Positions 46,279 to 55,362 of a DNA stretch of 64,000 bases are shown here, in pieces. Location of the stretch: assembly GCF_963664735.1 (NCBI RefSeq), contig NZ_OY761553.1, positions 3,345,001 through 3,409,000 of the forward strand. Reading direction: 5' to 3'. Every line of letters begins with the position of its first letter. Positions within the stretch are counted from its first letter, which is position 1. The notes under the pieces are model-generated. The model made no database searches. It saw nothing but the letters and a program-made list of their open reading frames with translations, and was not told where the DNA came from. The DNA is from an uncultured Cohaesibacter sp. GTDB taxonomy: Bacteria; Pseudomonadota; Alphaproteobacteria; Rhizobiales; Cohaesibacteraceae. The position numbers and the translations under genes are program-made.

Positions 46279-46463
46279 GCATGAATCCGAGATCAACAGA
46301 GTGATGACGCCGACGTGATTGGCTGTGATTTGAAAATCCTTTAGGCTGTTCTTAAGTGGAGCTTGGTCTTGTCTGGCCGGTGAGTGTTTCTATCTATAGA
46401 ATATTCAGCGAACTTGGAAATAGGCCATTGGCATTCTGACTGTGACAACGCCGGGAGCACGAG

Positions 46464-47147
46464 ATGACAGCAAGAAAGATTTTGTTGATTGATGACGACA
46501 CCGAGCTGCGTGAAGCATTGATCGAACAGTTGTCTCTCTATGAGGAATTTGACATCACTCAGGCCGAAAGTGCAGCTGCAGCCGTCAAGGCCGCCAGAAC
46601 TGATCATTTCGACTTGTTGATCATGGATGTCGGTCTGCCCGACATGGATGGTCGGGAAGCGGTGAAATTGTTGCGCAAGGGTGATTTCAGGGCACCAATC
46701 ATCATGCTCACCGGGCATGACACTGATTCAGATACGATTCTCGGGCTGGAAGCGGGGGCAAATGATTATGTTACCAAACCGTTCCGCTTTGCGGTGCTTC
46801 TGGCGCGCATAAGAGCGCAGCTGCGCCAGCACGAGAATAGCGAAGACGCCACATTTGCCGTGGGGCGATTTACGTTCAAACCAGCTGCCAAGATTTTGGC
46901 CGATGAAGCCGGTGGCAAGGTGAGGCTTACCGAAAAAGAAACGTCCATTTTGAAATATCTTTATCGGTCAGGGGACAAGCCGGTTAGCCGGGATGTGTTG
47001 TTGCATGAAGTGTGGGGCTATAACTCCGGTGTCACGACACACACTCTTGAAACCCACATCTATCGATTACGGCAGAAAATCGAGCGGAATCCTTCCAACG
47101 CTGAGCTGCTTATTACCGAAGGCGGCGGCTACAAGCTGGTTCCTTAG
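46464..47147 (+). CDS. OmpR-family response regulator, CenR-like
   Basis: The 227-residue protein has a receiver domain (residues 4-118) with acidic pocket DDD at 10-12, phospho-acceptor D55 in IMDVGLPDMDG, T83-type threonine in MLTGHD and the lysine in TKPF. A winged-helix OmpR/PhoB domain (about 130-225) ends EGGGYKLVP. The sequence resembles CenR, an envelope-linked regulator of alphaproteobacteria, but no partner kinase gene is nearby, so the identity is tentative. The next gene encodes a cyclic-nucleotide-binding protein. Confidence 0.85.
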   Translation: MTARKILLIDDDTELREALIEQLSLYEEFDITQAESAAAAVKAARTDHFDLLIMDVGLPDMDGREAVKLLRKGDFRAPIIMLTGHDTDSDTILGLEAGANDYVTKPFRFAVLLARIRAQLRQHENSEDATFAVGRFTFKPAAKILADEAGGKVRLTEKETSILKYLYRSGDKPVSRDVLLHEVWGYNSGVTTHTLETHIYRLRQKIERNPSNAELLITEGGGYKLVP

Positions 47148-47260
47148 TCGGTCTATCAGTTTGTTATGCCTCAGATTTGCCGATGCTGCTTGACAGAGCG
47201 GGTCGAGACTCGCCTATAGTGGGCGTGTCTTTCAGATTTGTATCGGGTTGAAATGAGTCA

Positions 47261-47770
47261 ATGAGCCTGACCAGTGATATTGTCCTGCTTAAGCAGGTGT
47301 CCTTCTTTCGAGATTTTGATGATGATCAGCTGAGGCTGCTGGCATTTGGTGCGGAAATGCGCGCCTACAGGGCAAAGCAGGTGATTTTCCGCCAAGGCGA
47401 TTTGGCCGATTCCGGATTTGTCATCACGGAAGGCCAAGTTCGCATGACAATCTCTCAAAATGGATTTGACCAGCAAAGTCAAATACTTGGTCCTGGCAGT
47501 CTGATCGGTGAAATGGCCTTGATGGCCGAAACGCGCCGATCTGCTATGGCAACCGCGATTGAGAATGTCAAAGTCATACAGATTCGGCGTGTGACGTTTC
47601 GGCGCGTCATGGATGAATATCCGGACTTGGCTGCTACCATTCATGATCGTATTGCCGGGCGATTGGCGGGGCTTGTTGATGATCTGGAGAGAGTGCGCTC
47701 GAAATTGGGCCACGATGATGGTGAGGCCATGTCGCTTGATGAGGTGGAGGCCTTCGTTAAGCGGCAGTAG
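47261..47770 (+). CDS. Cyclic nucleotide-binding domain protein without DNA-binding domain
   Basis: The 169-residue protein has a CRP/FNR-type beta-roll (residues 12-120: FFRDFDDDQLRLLAFGAE, IFRQGDLADSGFVITEG, GPGSLIGEMALMAETRRSAMATA) followed by a single long helix region. The phosphate-binding cassette GEMAL-x6-RRSA is intact, so a cyclic nucleotide may bind. It has no C-terminal helix-turn-helix, so it is not a classical transcription factor; a signalling partner role is inference. Confidence 0.85.
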   Translation: MSLTSDIVLLKQVSFFRDFDDDQLRLLAFGAEMRAYRAKQVIFRQGDLADSGFVITEGQVRMTISQNGFDQQSQILGPGSLIGEMALMAETRRSAMATAIENVKVIQIRRVTFRRVMDEYPDLAATIHDRIAGRLAGLVDDLERVRSKLGHDDGEAMSLDEVEAFVKRQ

Positions 47771-47794
47771 GCATTTGATGAAGTAATTGATTTC

Positions 47795-48304
47795 ATGTCT
47801 TATTCTATTCGCGTAGCAATGCCTTCCGAGTTGGCTGAACTCGGTTTACTCAGCAAGCTTTCATTTTCTGCCGGGCTTGTTGGTGCTTATTCGTCAGCGG
47901 TTATTGAAGGTGCATTGCCCTTCATCAGTCATGTGTCTGAGCCGCTGGTTCGATCCGGTCAGCTCTATGTGGCTGAAGGTAAGGATGGGGCACTGGTTGG
48001 TGCTGGTGGTTGGAGCTGTGACTATCACGGGATTGCTGAAGTGGCTGGCGTTGCTCACATTCGGCAATTTGTGGTGCATCCTGATTATATGAAGCAGGGC
48101 GTTGGTCGGGCCTTGTTTGCGCGCTGTCTGGAGGAGGCCCATGATATCGGTCAATTCGACTGCCAAGCCTCACTTTCCGCCATTTCCTTCTATCGATCCT
48201 TGGGGTTTGAAGAGATTTCAGACGATATGGTCACGCTTCCCAATGGTGTTGAATTTCCCACACGTTTGATGCGCTATCGGCGTACTAGTCCTGTAGCGAA
48301 ATGA
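47795..48304 (+). CDS. GNAT-family N-acetyltransferase
   Basis: The 169-residue protein has the acetyl-CoA-binding core: IRQFVVHPDYMKQGVGRALFARCLEEAH, with the Q/R-x-x-G-x-G/A motif, and the C-terminal FYRSLGFEEI strand. The substrate is unknown. It starts 24 bases after the cyclic-nucleotide-binding gene and could be cotranscribed with it. Confidence 0.9.
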   Translation: MSYSIRVAMPSELAELGLLSKLSFSAGLVGAYSSAVIEGALPFISHVSEPLVRSGQLYVAEGKDGALVGAGGWSCDYHGIAEVAGVAHIRQFVVHPDYMKQGVGRALFARCLEEAHDIGQFDCQASLSAISFYRSLGFEEISDDMVTLPNGVEFPTRLMRYRRTSPVAK

Positions 48305-48305
48305 A

Positions 48306-48334
48306 AAACCCCGCCAGAGTGACTGACGGGGTTT
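48306..48334. terminator. Terminator between GNAT gene and acs
   Basis: AAACCCCG (48306-48313) pairs perfectly with CGGGGTTT (48327-48334). It starts directly at the acetyltransferase stop codon and serves two convergent genes. Confidence 0.82.
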
Positions 48335-48358
48335 GTACCATGGCTTATTGAGCAGATT

Positions 48359-50299
48359 TTACCGGTTCTGGCGGTTGTCGATCAGATCTTCAACGACGGT
48401 TGGATCTGCGAGGGTCGAGGTGTCGCCCAGTGAGCCAAAATCATCTTCAGCGATCTTGCGCAAGATACGGCGCATGATCTTGCCTGAACGGGTCTTGGGC
48501 AGTCCTGGTGCGAACTGGATGAGGTCTGGCGACGCAATCGGGCCGATTTCGTGGCGCACCCAGTTGCGCAGCTCCTTGCGCAGCTCTTCGCTTTCCTCTT
48601 CGCCTTCCATCAGGGTGACATAGACATAAATGCCCTGACCCTTGATGTCGTGCGGATAACCGACCACGGCGGCTTCTGAGACCTTTTCGTGAGCCACAAG
48701 CGCGCTTTCCACTTCTGCGGTGCCCATGCGATGGCCGGATACGTTGATCACGTCATCAACGCGGCCGGTGATCCAGTAATAGCCGTCGGCATCGCGGCGT
48801 GCACCGTCTCCAGTGAAGTAGTAGCCCTTGAAGGTTTCGAAGTAGGTCGAAACAAAGCGGTCATGATCACCATAGACCGTGCGCATCTGGCCAGGCCAGC
48901 TGTCGGCAATGCAAAGCACGCCTTCGCAGGCGGTCTCACCTATCTCATTGCCCATATTGTCGAGCATCACGGGCTGAACGCCGAAGAAGGGCCGGGTGGC
49001 CGATCCGGGCTTGAGGTCGGTGGCGCCGGGTAATGGCGTGATCAGAATACCGCCGGTTTCTGTCTGCCACCAGGTATCAACGATCGGGCATTTCTTCTTG
49101 CCGACCACTTCATAATACCATTTCCAGGCTTCAGGGTTGATGGGTTCACCCACAGAGCCGAGAATACGAAGCGAGGAAAGATCAGCTTTTTCAACATGTT
49201 CCGCACCTGCGCCCATGAGTGAGCGAATGGCCGTTGGCGCGGTGTAGAAGATGTTGACCTTGTGCTTTTCGCACACATCCCAGAAGCGGGAAGGTGACGG
49301 ATAGGTCGGAACGCCTTCAAACATCAATGTTGTGGCACCGTTGGCCAGTGGTCCGTAAACGATGTAGGAATGGCCGGTAACCCAACCCACGTCGGCGGTA
49401 CACCAGTAGATATCGCCATCATGATAATCAAAGACATATTGATGGGTCATGGAGGCATAAACCAGATAGCCGCCTGTGGTGTGCACGACGCCTTTTGGTT
49501 TGCCGGTAGAACCGGATGTGTAGAGAATGAACAGCGGATCTTCTGCATTCATCGGTTCAGGCGGGCAATCAGCCGAGACCTTTGCCATCATATAGTCATA
49601 CCAGAAATCACGCCCTTCGCTCATGGGCACGTCACCGCCGGTGCGTTTGACGACCAGGGTCTTGATATCGTGGCTTACTTTTTCAAGAGCCGTATCCACG
49701 TTGGTTTTAAGTGGTACTTTTCTGCCACCGCGCAGACCCTGATCGGCGGTTACAACCAGTTTTGCTTCGCAGCCGTTGATGCGATCGGCCAGAGCGTCCG
49801 GAGAGAATCCTCCAAAGACGATGGAATGAATGGCGCCGATGCGCGCAGAAGCCAGCATGGCATAAGCCGATTCGGGGATCATCGGCAAATAGAGAATGAT
49901 GCGATCTCCCTTGCCGACGCCCATTTCCTTATAGGCATTGGCAAGCTTGCTAACCCGTTCATGCAACTGATTGAAGGTGATATGCTCGTCATCAGCAGGA
50001 TCATCGCCTTCCCAGATAATCGCAGTTTGATCACCACGCTTTTCCAAATGACGATCAATGCAGTTGGCTGACACATTGAGCTGGCCATCTTCAAACCACT
50101 TGATGGAAACATTGTGATAGTCAAAGCTCGTGTCTTTTACGATGGTGAAGGGCTTGATCCAATCGACCCGTTTGCCATGTTCTCCCCAGAAGGCTTCCGG
50201 ATCTTCCACGGACTGTTTGTACATGGACAAATAGGCATCGTTGTCGATCAGGGCATGTGATGCCACATCCGTCGGTACAGGATAGACGTTCTCCGACAT
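48359..50299 (-). CDS. acs: Acetyl-CoA synthetase
   Basis: This enzyme activates acetate to acetyl-CoA through acetyl-AMP. The 646-residue protein has the AMP-binding motif [20 protein letters not shown], the WWQTETGG motif, and the C-terminal [14 protein letters not shown] with the lysine that is the target of regulatory acetylation. Start choice: the frame runs to 50560, but GGGAGGA 5 bases before the ATG at 50299 and the family's length fix the start there. Confidence 0.97.
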   Translation of the reverse strand: MSENVYPVPTDVASHALIDNDAYLSMYKQSVEDPEAFWGEHGKRVDWIKPFTIVKDTSFDYHNVSIKWFEDGQLNVSANCIDRHLEKRGDQTAIIWEGDDPADDEHITFNQLHERVSKLANAYKEMGVGKGDRIILYLPMIPESAYAMLASARIGAIHSIVFGGFSPDALADRINGCEAKLVVTADQGLRGGRKVPLKTNVDTALEKVSHDIKTLVVKRTGGDVPMSEGRDFWYDYMMAKVSADCPPEPMNAEDPLFILYTSGSTGKPKGVVHTTGGYLVYASMTHQYVFDYHDGDIYWCTADVGWVTGHSYIVYGPLANGATTLMFEGVPTYPSPSRFWDVCEKHKVNIFYTAPTAIRSLMGAGAEHVEKADLSSLRILGSVGEPINPEAWKWYYEVVGKKKCPIVDTWWQTETGGILITPLPGATDLKPGSATRPFFGVQPVMLDNMGNEIGETACEGVLCIADSWPGQMRTVYGDHDRFVSTYFETFKGYYFTGDGARRDADGYYWITGRVDDVINVSGHRMGTAEVESALVAHEKVSEAAVVGYPHDIKGQGIYVYVTLMEGEEESEELRKELRNWVRHEIGPIASPDLIQFAPGLPKTRSGKIMRRILRKIAEDDFGSLGDTSTLADPTVVEDLIDNRQNR

Positions 50300-50746
50300 G
50301 CGTTCCTCCCAGAACTCGTCTATGAAAATGAGCACCACACCCTCAAGAGCATATCTGGTGCGGTGATGCTTGGTTTGAGTCAAACTATTATGCTTAGGCG
50401 ATAGCAGAGCGTCTACGTAAGCGATATTGCTCTTTGGTAGGTAATATGGAGGTATAATGGTATGATTTCTCTGGATTCTACAGACTTTATTCCACCAATT
50501 GCCTAGAGAAGCATCTGGGCCAAAGGACTCTCTAAAATTCCCTTTCGTAAATTTATGCATTTAATCTTGAGTATTCTAAATAGCTATGACCAGTTGCGAG
50601 ATAAAAACTTGAAAAATACAAGAGAATGGTTCTTTCATTCTTTTGTATAAGTGTTTTTCCTAATAATTGAAATGGTGCAAAATAAAAGGCCGCCGAGCAT
50701 AACTCAACGGCCTCTTGAATGAATTTTGATTTGCAAATTAAAGTTG
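50300..50746. other. acs upstream region
   Basis: This AT-rich stretch contains the acs promoter region and, at its right end, the terminator of the ornithine cyclodeaminase gene. No gene is supported; the open frame running into acs from 50560 has no family character. Confidence 0.5.
50687..50714 (-). terminator. Terminator after ornithine cyclodeaminase gene
   Basis: Read on the minus strand, GGCCGTTGAG pairs with CTCGGCGGCC (two wobbles) around a five-base loop, followed by a T-rich tail (TTTTATTTT). It starts about 30 bases after the stop codon of the gene at 50747. Confidence 0.85.
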
Positions 50747-51814
50747 CTATTCAGCCGCGATGGATTTTTCTGCGCGGCGGACCATTCCATACAGATCGCG
50801 TGGTTCGTCCGGATCGGCCAGCATGTCCAGATTGTCATAAAATGGCGTGCCCTTGATGACATCATAGATGTAACGAAGGGCCGAGAAATCTTCGATTGCG
50901 AAGCCGACCGAGTCAAACAGGGTAATCTGACTTTCTGACGTGCGGCCTGCTTCCTGTCCGGTCATGACTTTCCAGAGTTCTTTGACCGGATGATCCGCCT
51001 CAAGCTGCTGGATTTCGCCTTCTATGCGGGTTTGCGGCGGATATTCAACGAAAATGTCAGAGCGGCGCAGGATGTCTGCATGCAGCTCCGTTTTGCCCGG
51101 GCAATCGCCGCCAATGGCGTTTATGTGCTGGCCCGAACCAATCATGTTATCGGTCAAAATGGTAGCACACTGTTTGTCAGCGGTGCAGGTGGTGATGATA
51201 TCGGCGCCCGTAACACATTCCTGATGGCTGGAGGTGCGGATAACCTTGAGGCCTGAATCTCTGAGGTTGAATTCTGCCTTGTCGGTGGCAATAGGGTCGA
51301 TATCGAAGAGCCGGACTGTGTCGATACCGCAAATGCGCTTGAAGCCCAAAGCCTGAAACTCACATTGCGCGCCGTTACCGATCAAGGCCATGACCTTGGC
51401 GTTTTTCGGTGCCAGATATTTGGCAGCAACTGCCGAGGTGGCTGCGGTTCTCAGCGCCGTGAGAATGGTCATTTCGGTGAGGAGTACCGGGTAACCGGTG
51501 TAAACATCTGCCAGAAGTCCAAAAGCGGTGACGGTTTGCAAGCCTTCCTTGGTGTTCTTCGGGTGTCCGTTGACATATTTGAAGCCATAGACCTCGCCAT
51601 CGCTGGTTGGCATCAACTCAATAACGCCTTCTTTGGAATGAGACGCAATACGCGGTGTCTTGTCAAAGCTTTCCCATCTTTTGAAATCGCTTTCGATCTG
51701 GGTGGCGATGCCCTCGATGGCTTCTTCCACACCGATGGAGAGGATAAGCTTCATCATGTTGTCGACGCTGACGAACGGAACGAGATTGAGGGTGTCTTTT
51801 TGCGGTGCTGTCAT
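50747..51814 (-). CDS. Ornithine cyclodeaminase family protein
   Basis: The 355-residue protein belongs to the ornithine cyclodeaminase/mu-crystallin family. The Rossmann part has VMALIGNGAQCEFQALGF and RLFDIDP, and the catalytic aspartate lies in INAIGGDCPGKTEL. It would convert ornithine to proline and ammonia. Closely related enzymes act on other amino acids, but the long form with GHPKNT and the GGDCPGKTEL motif supports true OCD. Start choice: AGGAAG 8 bases before the ATG at 51814. It is divergent from an Lrp-type regulator, which probably controls it. Confidence 0.88.
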   Translation of the reverse strand: MTAPQKDTLNLVPFVSVDNMMKLILSIGVEEAIEGIATQIESDFKRWESFDKTPRIASHSKEGVIELMPTSDGEVYGFKYVNGHPKNTKEGLQTVTAFGLLADVYTGYPVLLTEMTILTALRTAATSAVAAKYLAPKNAKVMALIGNGAQCEFQALGFKRICGIDTVRLFDIDPIATDKAEFNLRDSGLKVIRTSSHQECVTGADIITTCTADKQCATILTDNMIGSGQHINAIGGDCPGKTELHADILRRSDIFVEYPPQTRIEGEIQQLEADHPVKELWKVMTGQEAGRTSESQITLFDSVGFAIEDFSALRYIYDVIKGTPFYDNLDMLADPDEPRDLYGMVRRAEKSIAAE

Positions 51815-52056
51815 GGCGTGGCTTCCTGAAATCTGCAAGATGGTGGCTCTGATGGCCAGTGAATCCATCCCGCGGAAACTGGCAGGAATAGGCCAGCGCA
51901 GGTGATGGATCTTGTTTGTTTAGTTAGAATAGCGTGGCAAATTTTCAGAAAAAATGGCAAAACTCTCCAAAATTGGCTAAGTGATTAGCAAATTTCAAAG
52001 TGAAAATTATGCAATTTGACATTTATGGTTCTAGGTGAGGAAGAGACGCAAAAATC

Positions 52057-52500
52057 ATGAGTACACAACAGGCCAAACATATTTTTGATCAGCTGGATCG
52101 GGATCTCATTTCTCTCTTGCGTCACGATGGCAGAGCGCCTTTGTCCAAGCTGGCCGATATACTGCATGTCTCGCGCGGTACGATACAGAACCGGCTGGAC
52201 CGGCTCATGGAATCGGGTGCTATTCTTGGCTATACCGTGCGGGTTCGCGAAGATTATGAATTGGATGGCATACGCGCGATCATGCTGATCGAGGTTGTCG
52301 GGAAGTCGACATCCCAAGTTATCAGGAAATTGAGGGGAATGCCCGAGCTTCACACTTTGCATACGACCAATGGTGCCTGGGATCTGGTGGCGGAAATCCA
52401 GACCGTGTCACTCTCGGACTTTGATCGGGTTTTGCGTGAAGTACGTCTTATTGAAGGGGTGCTGAACAGTGAAACGAGCATTCTGCTCAGCACTATTTGA
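52057..52500 (+). CDS. Lrp/AsnC-family transcriptional regulator
   Basis: The 147-residue protein has an N-terminal helix-turn-helix (LDRDLISLLRHDGRAPLSKLADILHVSRGTIQNRLDRLMESGAI) and a C-terminal RAM ligand-binding domain. Lrp-type proteins next to a divergent amino acid catabolic gene normally activate it in response to the amino acid; here ornithine or arginine is the likely effector. The 242-base gap shared with the cyclodeaminase gene would hold the operators. Confidence 0.92.
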   Translation: MSTQQAKHIFDQLDRDLISLLRHDGRAPLSKLADILHVSRGTIQNRLDRLMESGAILGYTVRVREDYELDGIRAIMLIEVVGKSTSQVIRKLRGMPELHTLHTTNGAWDLVAEIQTVSLSDFDRVLREVRLIEGVLNSETSILLSTI

Positions 52501-52513
52501 TTTCGACCAAACG

Positions 52514-53122
52514 TCAGTCGTTTTCGGCTTTTTTGACCCACTTCCAGCCGGTCAGCATGGGTTTTATGAGGTCTTCGCGTTTCCAGAGCTTGTAGAAGGC
52601 GATGGCTGCAATATGCAGAAGAACAAGCAAAAGCAGTAGTGGTGCAATGGTTTCATGAATTTTGATAGCCAGAGTTGCAGTGTCATAGCCGACGTAACTT
52701 GCCAGAGGGCCCACGTTGATAAAATCATCCGGATCACCCATGAGGCCGGTTGCCACCTGAGCAATCAATATGCCGAGGAGGGCGAAGGCTGCAAGCGCAC
52801 CAACAGGATTGTGTCCGCGCCAGTAGCTCGGTTTGCGCTCGAACATCTTTGCGGCATAGATCATCGTGGTTTTGGGGCCGTAGAAGAAATGACTGAAACG
52901 GATAACTTTTGGGCCGATGAACCCCCAGACGAGGCGGAAGGCCAGCAAGGCGGCGACTGCATAGCCAAAATAGAAATGCAGGGTCATGATATCAGGGCCA
53001 AATTCACCCAAGCCCCAAGCGGCGATCACGCAAATAACCAAAGCCCAATGAAAAAGCCTGATGGCTGGATCCCAAAGGCGAATGCGTTCTATGGACTTAT
53101 CATTCTCTGGCTGGTCAATCAT
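52514..53122 (-). CDS. Cytochrome b561 family protein
   Basis: The membrane protein of about 202 residues has four transmembrane helices of the bacterial cytochrome b561 type. Haem-ligand histidines are likely in LFHWALVICVIAAW, TLHFYFGYAVAALLAFRLVWG, GHNPVGALAAFALL and LLLLLVLLHIAAIAFY. It lies 80 bases downstream of a cytochrome c' gene and would transfer electrons between quinol and that periplasmic cytochrome. Start choice: the ATG at 53122; the frame above begins with a TTG at 53158. Confidence 0.92.
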   Translation of the reverse strand: MIDQPENDKSIERIRLWDPAIRLFHWALVICVIAAWGLGEFGPDIMTLHFYFGYAVAALLAFRLVWGFIGPKVIRFSHFFYGPKTTMIYAAKMFERKPSYWRGHNPVGALAAFALLGILIAQVATGLMGDPDDFINVGPLASYVGYDTATLAIKIHETIAPLLLLLVLLHIAAIAFYKLWKREDLIKPMLTGWKWVKKAEND

Positions 53123-53202
53123 CTTGTGAACCCGATAGTTGGTGCTGAAATTATCCAAATAGTGGAGCCGGGATGTGTGTCCTATCCCGGCTCTGAGACT
53201 TG

Positions 53203-53646
53203 TTAGTCGCGGAAGCTGTCGTGGCAGCTTTTGCAGGAACCGCCAACAGGGCCGAAGGCTGCGGCCAGTTCAGCTTTTCCTTTGCCGGCTTCTGCTTTCA
53301 GATTGGCAGCAGCCTTTGCAAAAGCCTGATATTTGGCGGCAAATCCGTCCATATCTTCCCAGATAGCAGGACGCGCTTTTGTTGTGTCTGCCATGTCAGC
53401 TGAAGATGTGCCTTCGACAAAGAGGCCGCTGATGTCCTGGGTTGAAAGCTCAGCCAGAGCGTCGGCATGCTGCTGGGCAGCTGCGGCGTCATAATCACCT
53501 TTGAGCATTTGAGCCAATGGCTTCATTTGCCCGCCAAGCTTTTTGAAATATGCCTGACGTTCTGCAACAGCGTCTTCTTTTGGGCCTGCAAGGGCTGGAG
53601 CTGCAATCAATGATAAGGCGATGGTAGCAAGTGCGAGTTTATGCAT
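53203..53646 (-). CDS. Cytochrome c' (class II c-type cytochrome)
   Basis: The 147-residue protein has a cleavable signal peptide (LALATIALSLIAAPALAG) and a C-terminal haem site CKSCH (C138, C141, H142), which is the class II arrangement. Four-helix-bundle cytochromes c' bind NO and CO and may protect against nitrosative stress. It is the upstream partner of the cytochrome b561 gene. Confidence 0.93.
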   Translation of the reverse strand: MHKLALATIALSLIAAPALAGPKEDAVAERQAYFKKLGGQMKPLAQMLKGDYDAAAAQQHADALAELSTQDISGLFVEGTSSADMADTTKARPAIWEDMDGFAAKYQAFAKAAANLKAEAGKGKAELAAAFGPVGGSCKSCHDSFRD

Positions 53647-53956
53647 GGTTGGTCCCCATTATTGCATTAAGTAATCCGGTCAGATTGCTAAACTTGTGAC
53701 CATTCAACTATATAATCAGGATTTCTACTGATAAAACGTCTTAATTCCATTCGATTGATGAACTTTCCGTGAGCACAGTTGTGTCATCGGTATCAGTAGA
53801 AGGGTCCATAGTTTCAGTTTTGTGAAAATTCACCAAATTGCGATTGGAAATTAGTTGGGCTTGGCGGAGTTCCTAAGGAAAAAGGGTGCGATAATTGCTC
53901 GCACCCTTGTTTCAATTCGATAATCTTTTTGCAGAACGGCAGTTTATGCCACGAAG
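53647..53956. other. Intergenic region before cytochrome c' gene
   Basis: This 310-base region contains the terminator at 53877-53908 for the gene on its right and the promoter of the cytochrome pair. No other feature is visible. Confidence 0.5.
53877..53908 (-). terminator. Terminator after saccharopine dehydrogenase gene
   Basis: AAGGGTGCGA (53882-53891) pairs perfectly with TCGCACCCTT (53899-53908). Read on the minus strand it is followed by TTTTTCC, so it ends the gene at 53957-55051. Confidence 0.92.
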
Positions 53957-55051
53957 CTACAGGCCTGCCTTTTTGCGGATGGCTTCGAACTTGGCTTTGC
54001 CGTTCTTCCATTCAATGCCTTCGTCGAAACGCAACAGCGAGGTGATGAATTGATCGGAGAACTCTTCAGCCGCTTGTGCAGGGAGCAAGGATGGCAGGTT
54101 GTCAATTGATGTCACTTCGACAGCATCACCCGAGCCATTCTTTGCGACTTCCACGACCGGCTCATTCCAGCTGGTTGGTGCGTCGTAAATTGGCAGGGGG
54201 TTGAAATCGGAGAATGGATCACATGAGACGTCCGAGATGACTTTCATGTTGACCCCGGCAGACGCCAGATGGGTCTTGTTGGCCAGAAGAAGACCGGGGC
54301 CGAACATCAAAACGCAATTGACCATCAAATCGTGCGCAAGAAGAGCCTGACGGTCCAGAATGCGAGTTTCTTCGATATCCCACTTTGTAACCTTGATGCC
54401 GATGGCTTCGAGGCATTCGCTGGCGCCGGTGCCGGACCGGCCTTTTGCACCAATGACAATTGCGGTTGGCAATTCGCCTTCGACTTCGGCCGCCAATGCT
54501 TTTAGCTGTTCAATGATAACGGCCTGACTTTCAAACGGAGAGACGCCTTTTGTGATCTCATTGCGGCCAGCGCGGCGTTCGAGCAGACGAAATGCGCCAA
54601 GTGCAGCGCCCATCCATCCTGCCCAATAGCCAAAGGCAGCAACGCGGCGACCATTTTCGTTGGTCAGAAATTCGATGTCATAGAGCAGTCCGTCGCCATT
54701 GACGAAACGGGCCAGTTCTTTTTCCCAGCCGGTCTGATCCTTATAGATATGGGCAAAATGGATCATGCGGTGAGGTAGTTTGTCCGGCGTTTCTGCCAGT
54801 TCTTTAAGGCCAAGAATGACGGTTTCCTTGGGAGCGTCGACCCATGAACGCGGCTCAGCAAGTGCACAGCCGACTTCTTCATATTCGTCGTTCTTGCAGA
54901 CGCGCTTGTCGCTCTTTTCTACCGTAACGGTGAAACCGGCTTCAATCAGCTTCTTTGCGTTTTTGGGAGTGAGGGCGGTGCGTCTCTCGGTGCTGCGATC
55001 TTCATCGCGTAGCCAGATATGTGTTTTTTGTTCGGAAGGAGTAGGTGACAT
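53957..55051 (-). CDS. Saccharopine dehydrogenase (NAD+, L-lysine-forming type)
   Basis: The protein of about 364 residues resembles the fungal Lys1-type dehydrogenase: an alanine-dehydrogenase-like N-terminal domain (LRDEDRSTERRTALTPKNAKKLIEAGF), IHFAHIYKDQTGW, the GYWAGWMGAALGAF motif, and the C-terminal DISCDPFSDFNPLPIY-like block (here SDVSCDPFSDFNPLPIYD). It interconverts saccharopine and lysine plus 2-oxoglutarate. The window has dapB, so lysine is made by the diaminopimelate route and this enzyme is more likely catabolic or osmotic in use. Start choice: the ATG at 55051, not the AT-rich frame above it. Confidence 0.9.
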   Translation of the reverse strand: MSPTPSEQKTHIWLRDEDRSTERRTALTPKNAKKLIEAGFTVTVEKSDKRVCKNDEYEEVGCALAEPRSWVDAPKETVILGLKELAETPDKLPHRMIHFAHIYKDQTGWEKELARFVNGDGLLYDIEFLTNENGRRVAAFGYWAGWMGAALGAFRLLERRAGRNEITKGVSPFESQAVIIEQLKALAAEVEGELPTAIVIGAKGRSGTGASECLEAIGIKVTKWDIEETRILDRQALLAHDLMVNCVLMFGPGLLLANKTHLASAGVNMKVISDVSCDPFSDFNPLPIYDAPTSWNEPVVEVAKNGSGDAVEVTSIDNLPSLLPAQAAEEFSDQFITSLLRFDEGIEWKNGKAKFEAIRKKAGL

Positions 55052-55362
55052 CCGAGGTCTCCATAGGCTTATCGTGTTCGTGAGCTTCTTCAGGGGCTTT
55101 GTGAACAGCGTTTTGTTGTTGGCCCAATTTAGCGGATTTGGAGAAAAATGATAGAGGATGAGCTGTGCGGAAATGTCATTTATCAATGTCCGGCTCTCAT
55201 TGGCTTCTTTTGTCGCAGTGCATGTTTGCGAGTCGGGTCGTCACTGTGAAAATTGCCTAAGGAATTGGGATTCTTGCGATAAACCTCTGATTGAGACTCC
55301 AAAATTATGAATCTATTTAAAGTTTTGGATTAATTTGACTTCAATTGGGGGACATTTTGTCT

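Noticed and set aside
50299-50560. 87-residue N-terminal extension of acetyl-CoA synthetase
   Set aside because: A strong Shine-Dalgarno sequence and family length place the start at 50299.
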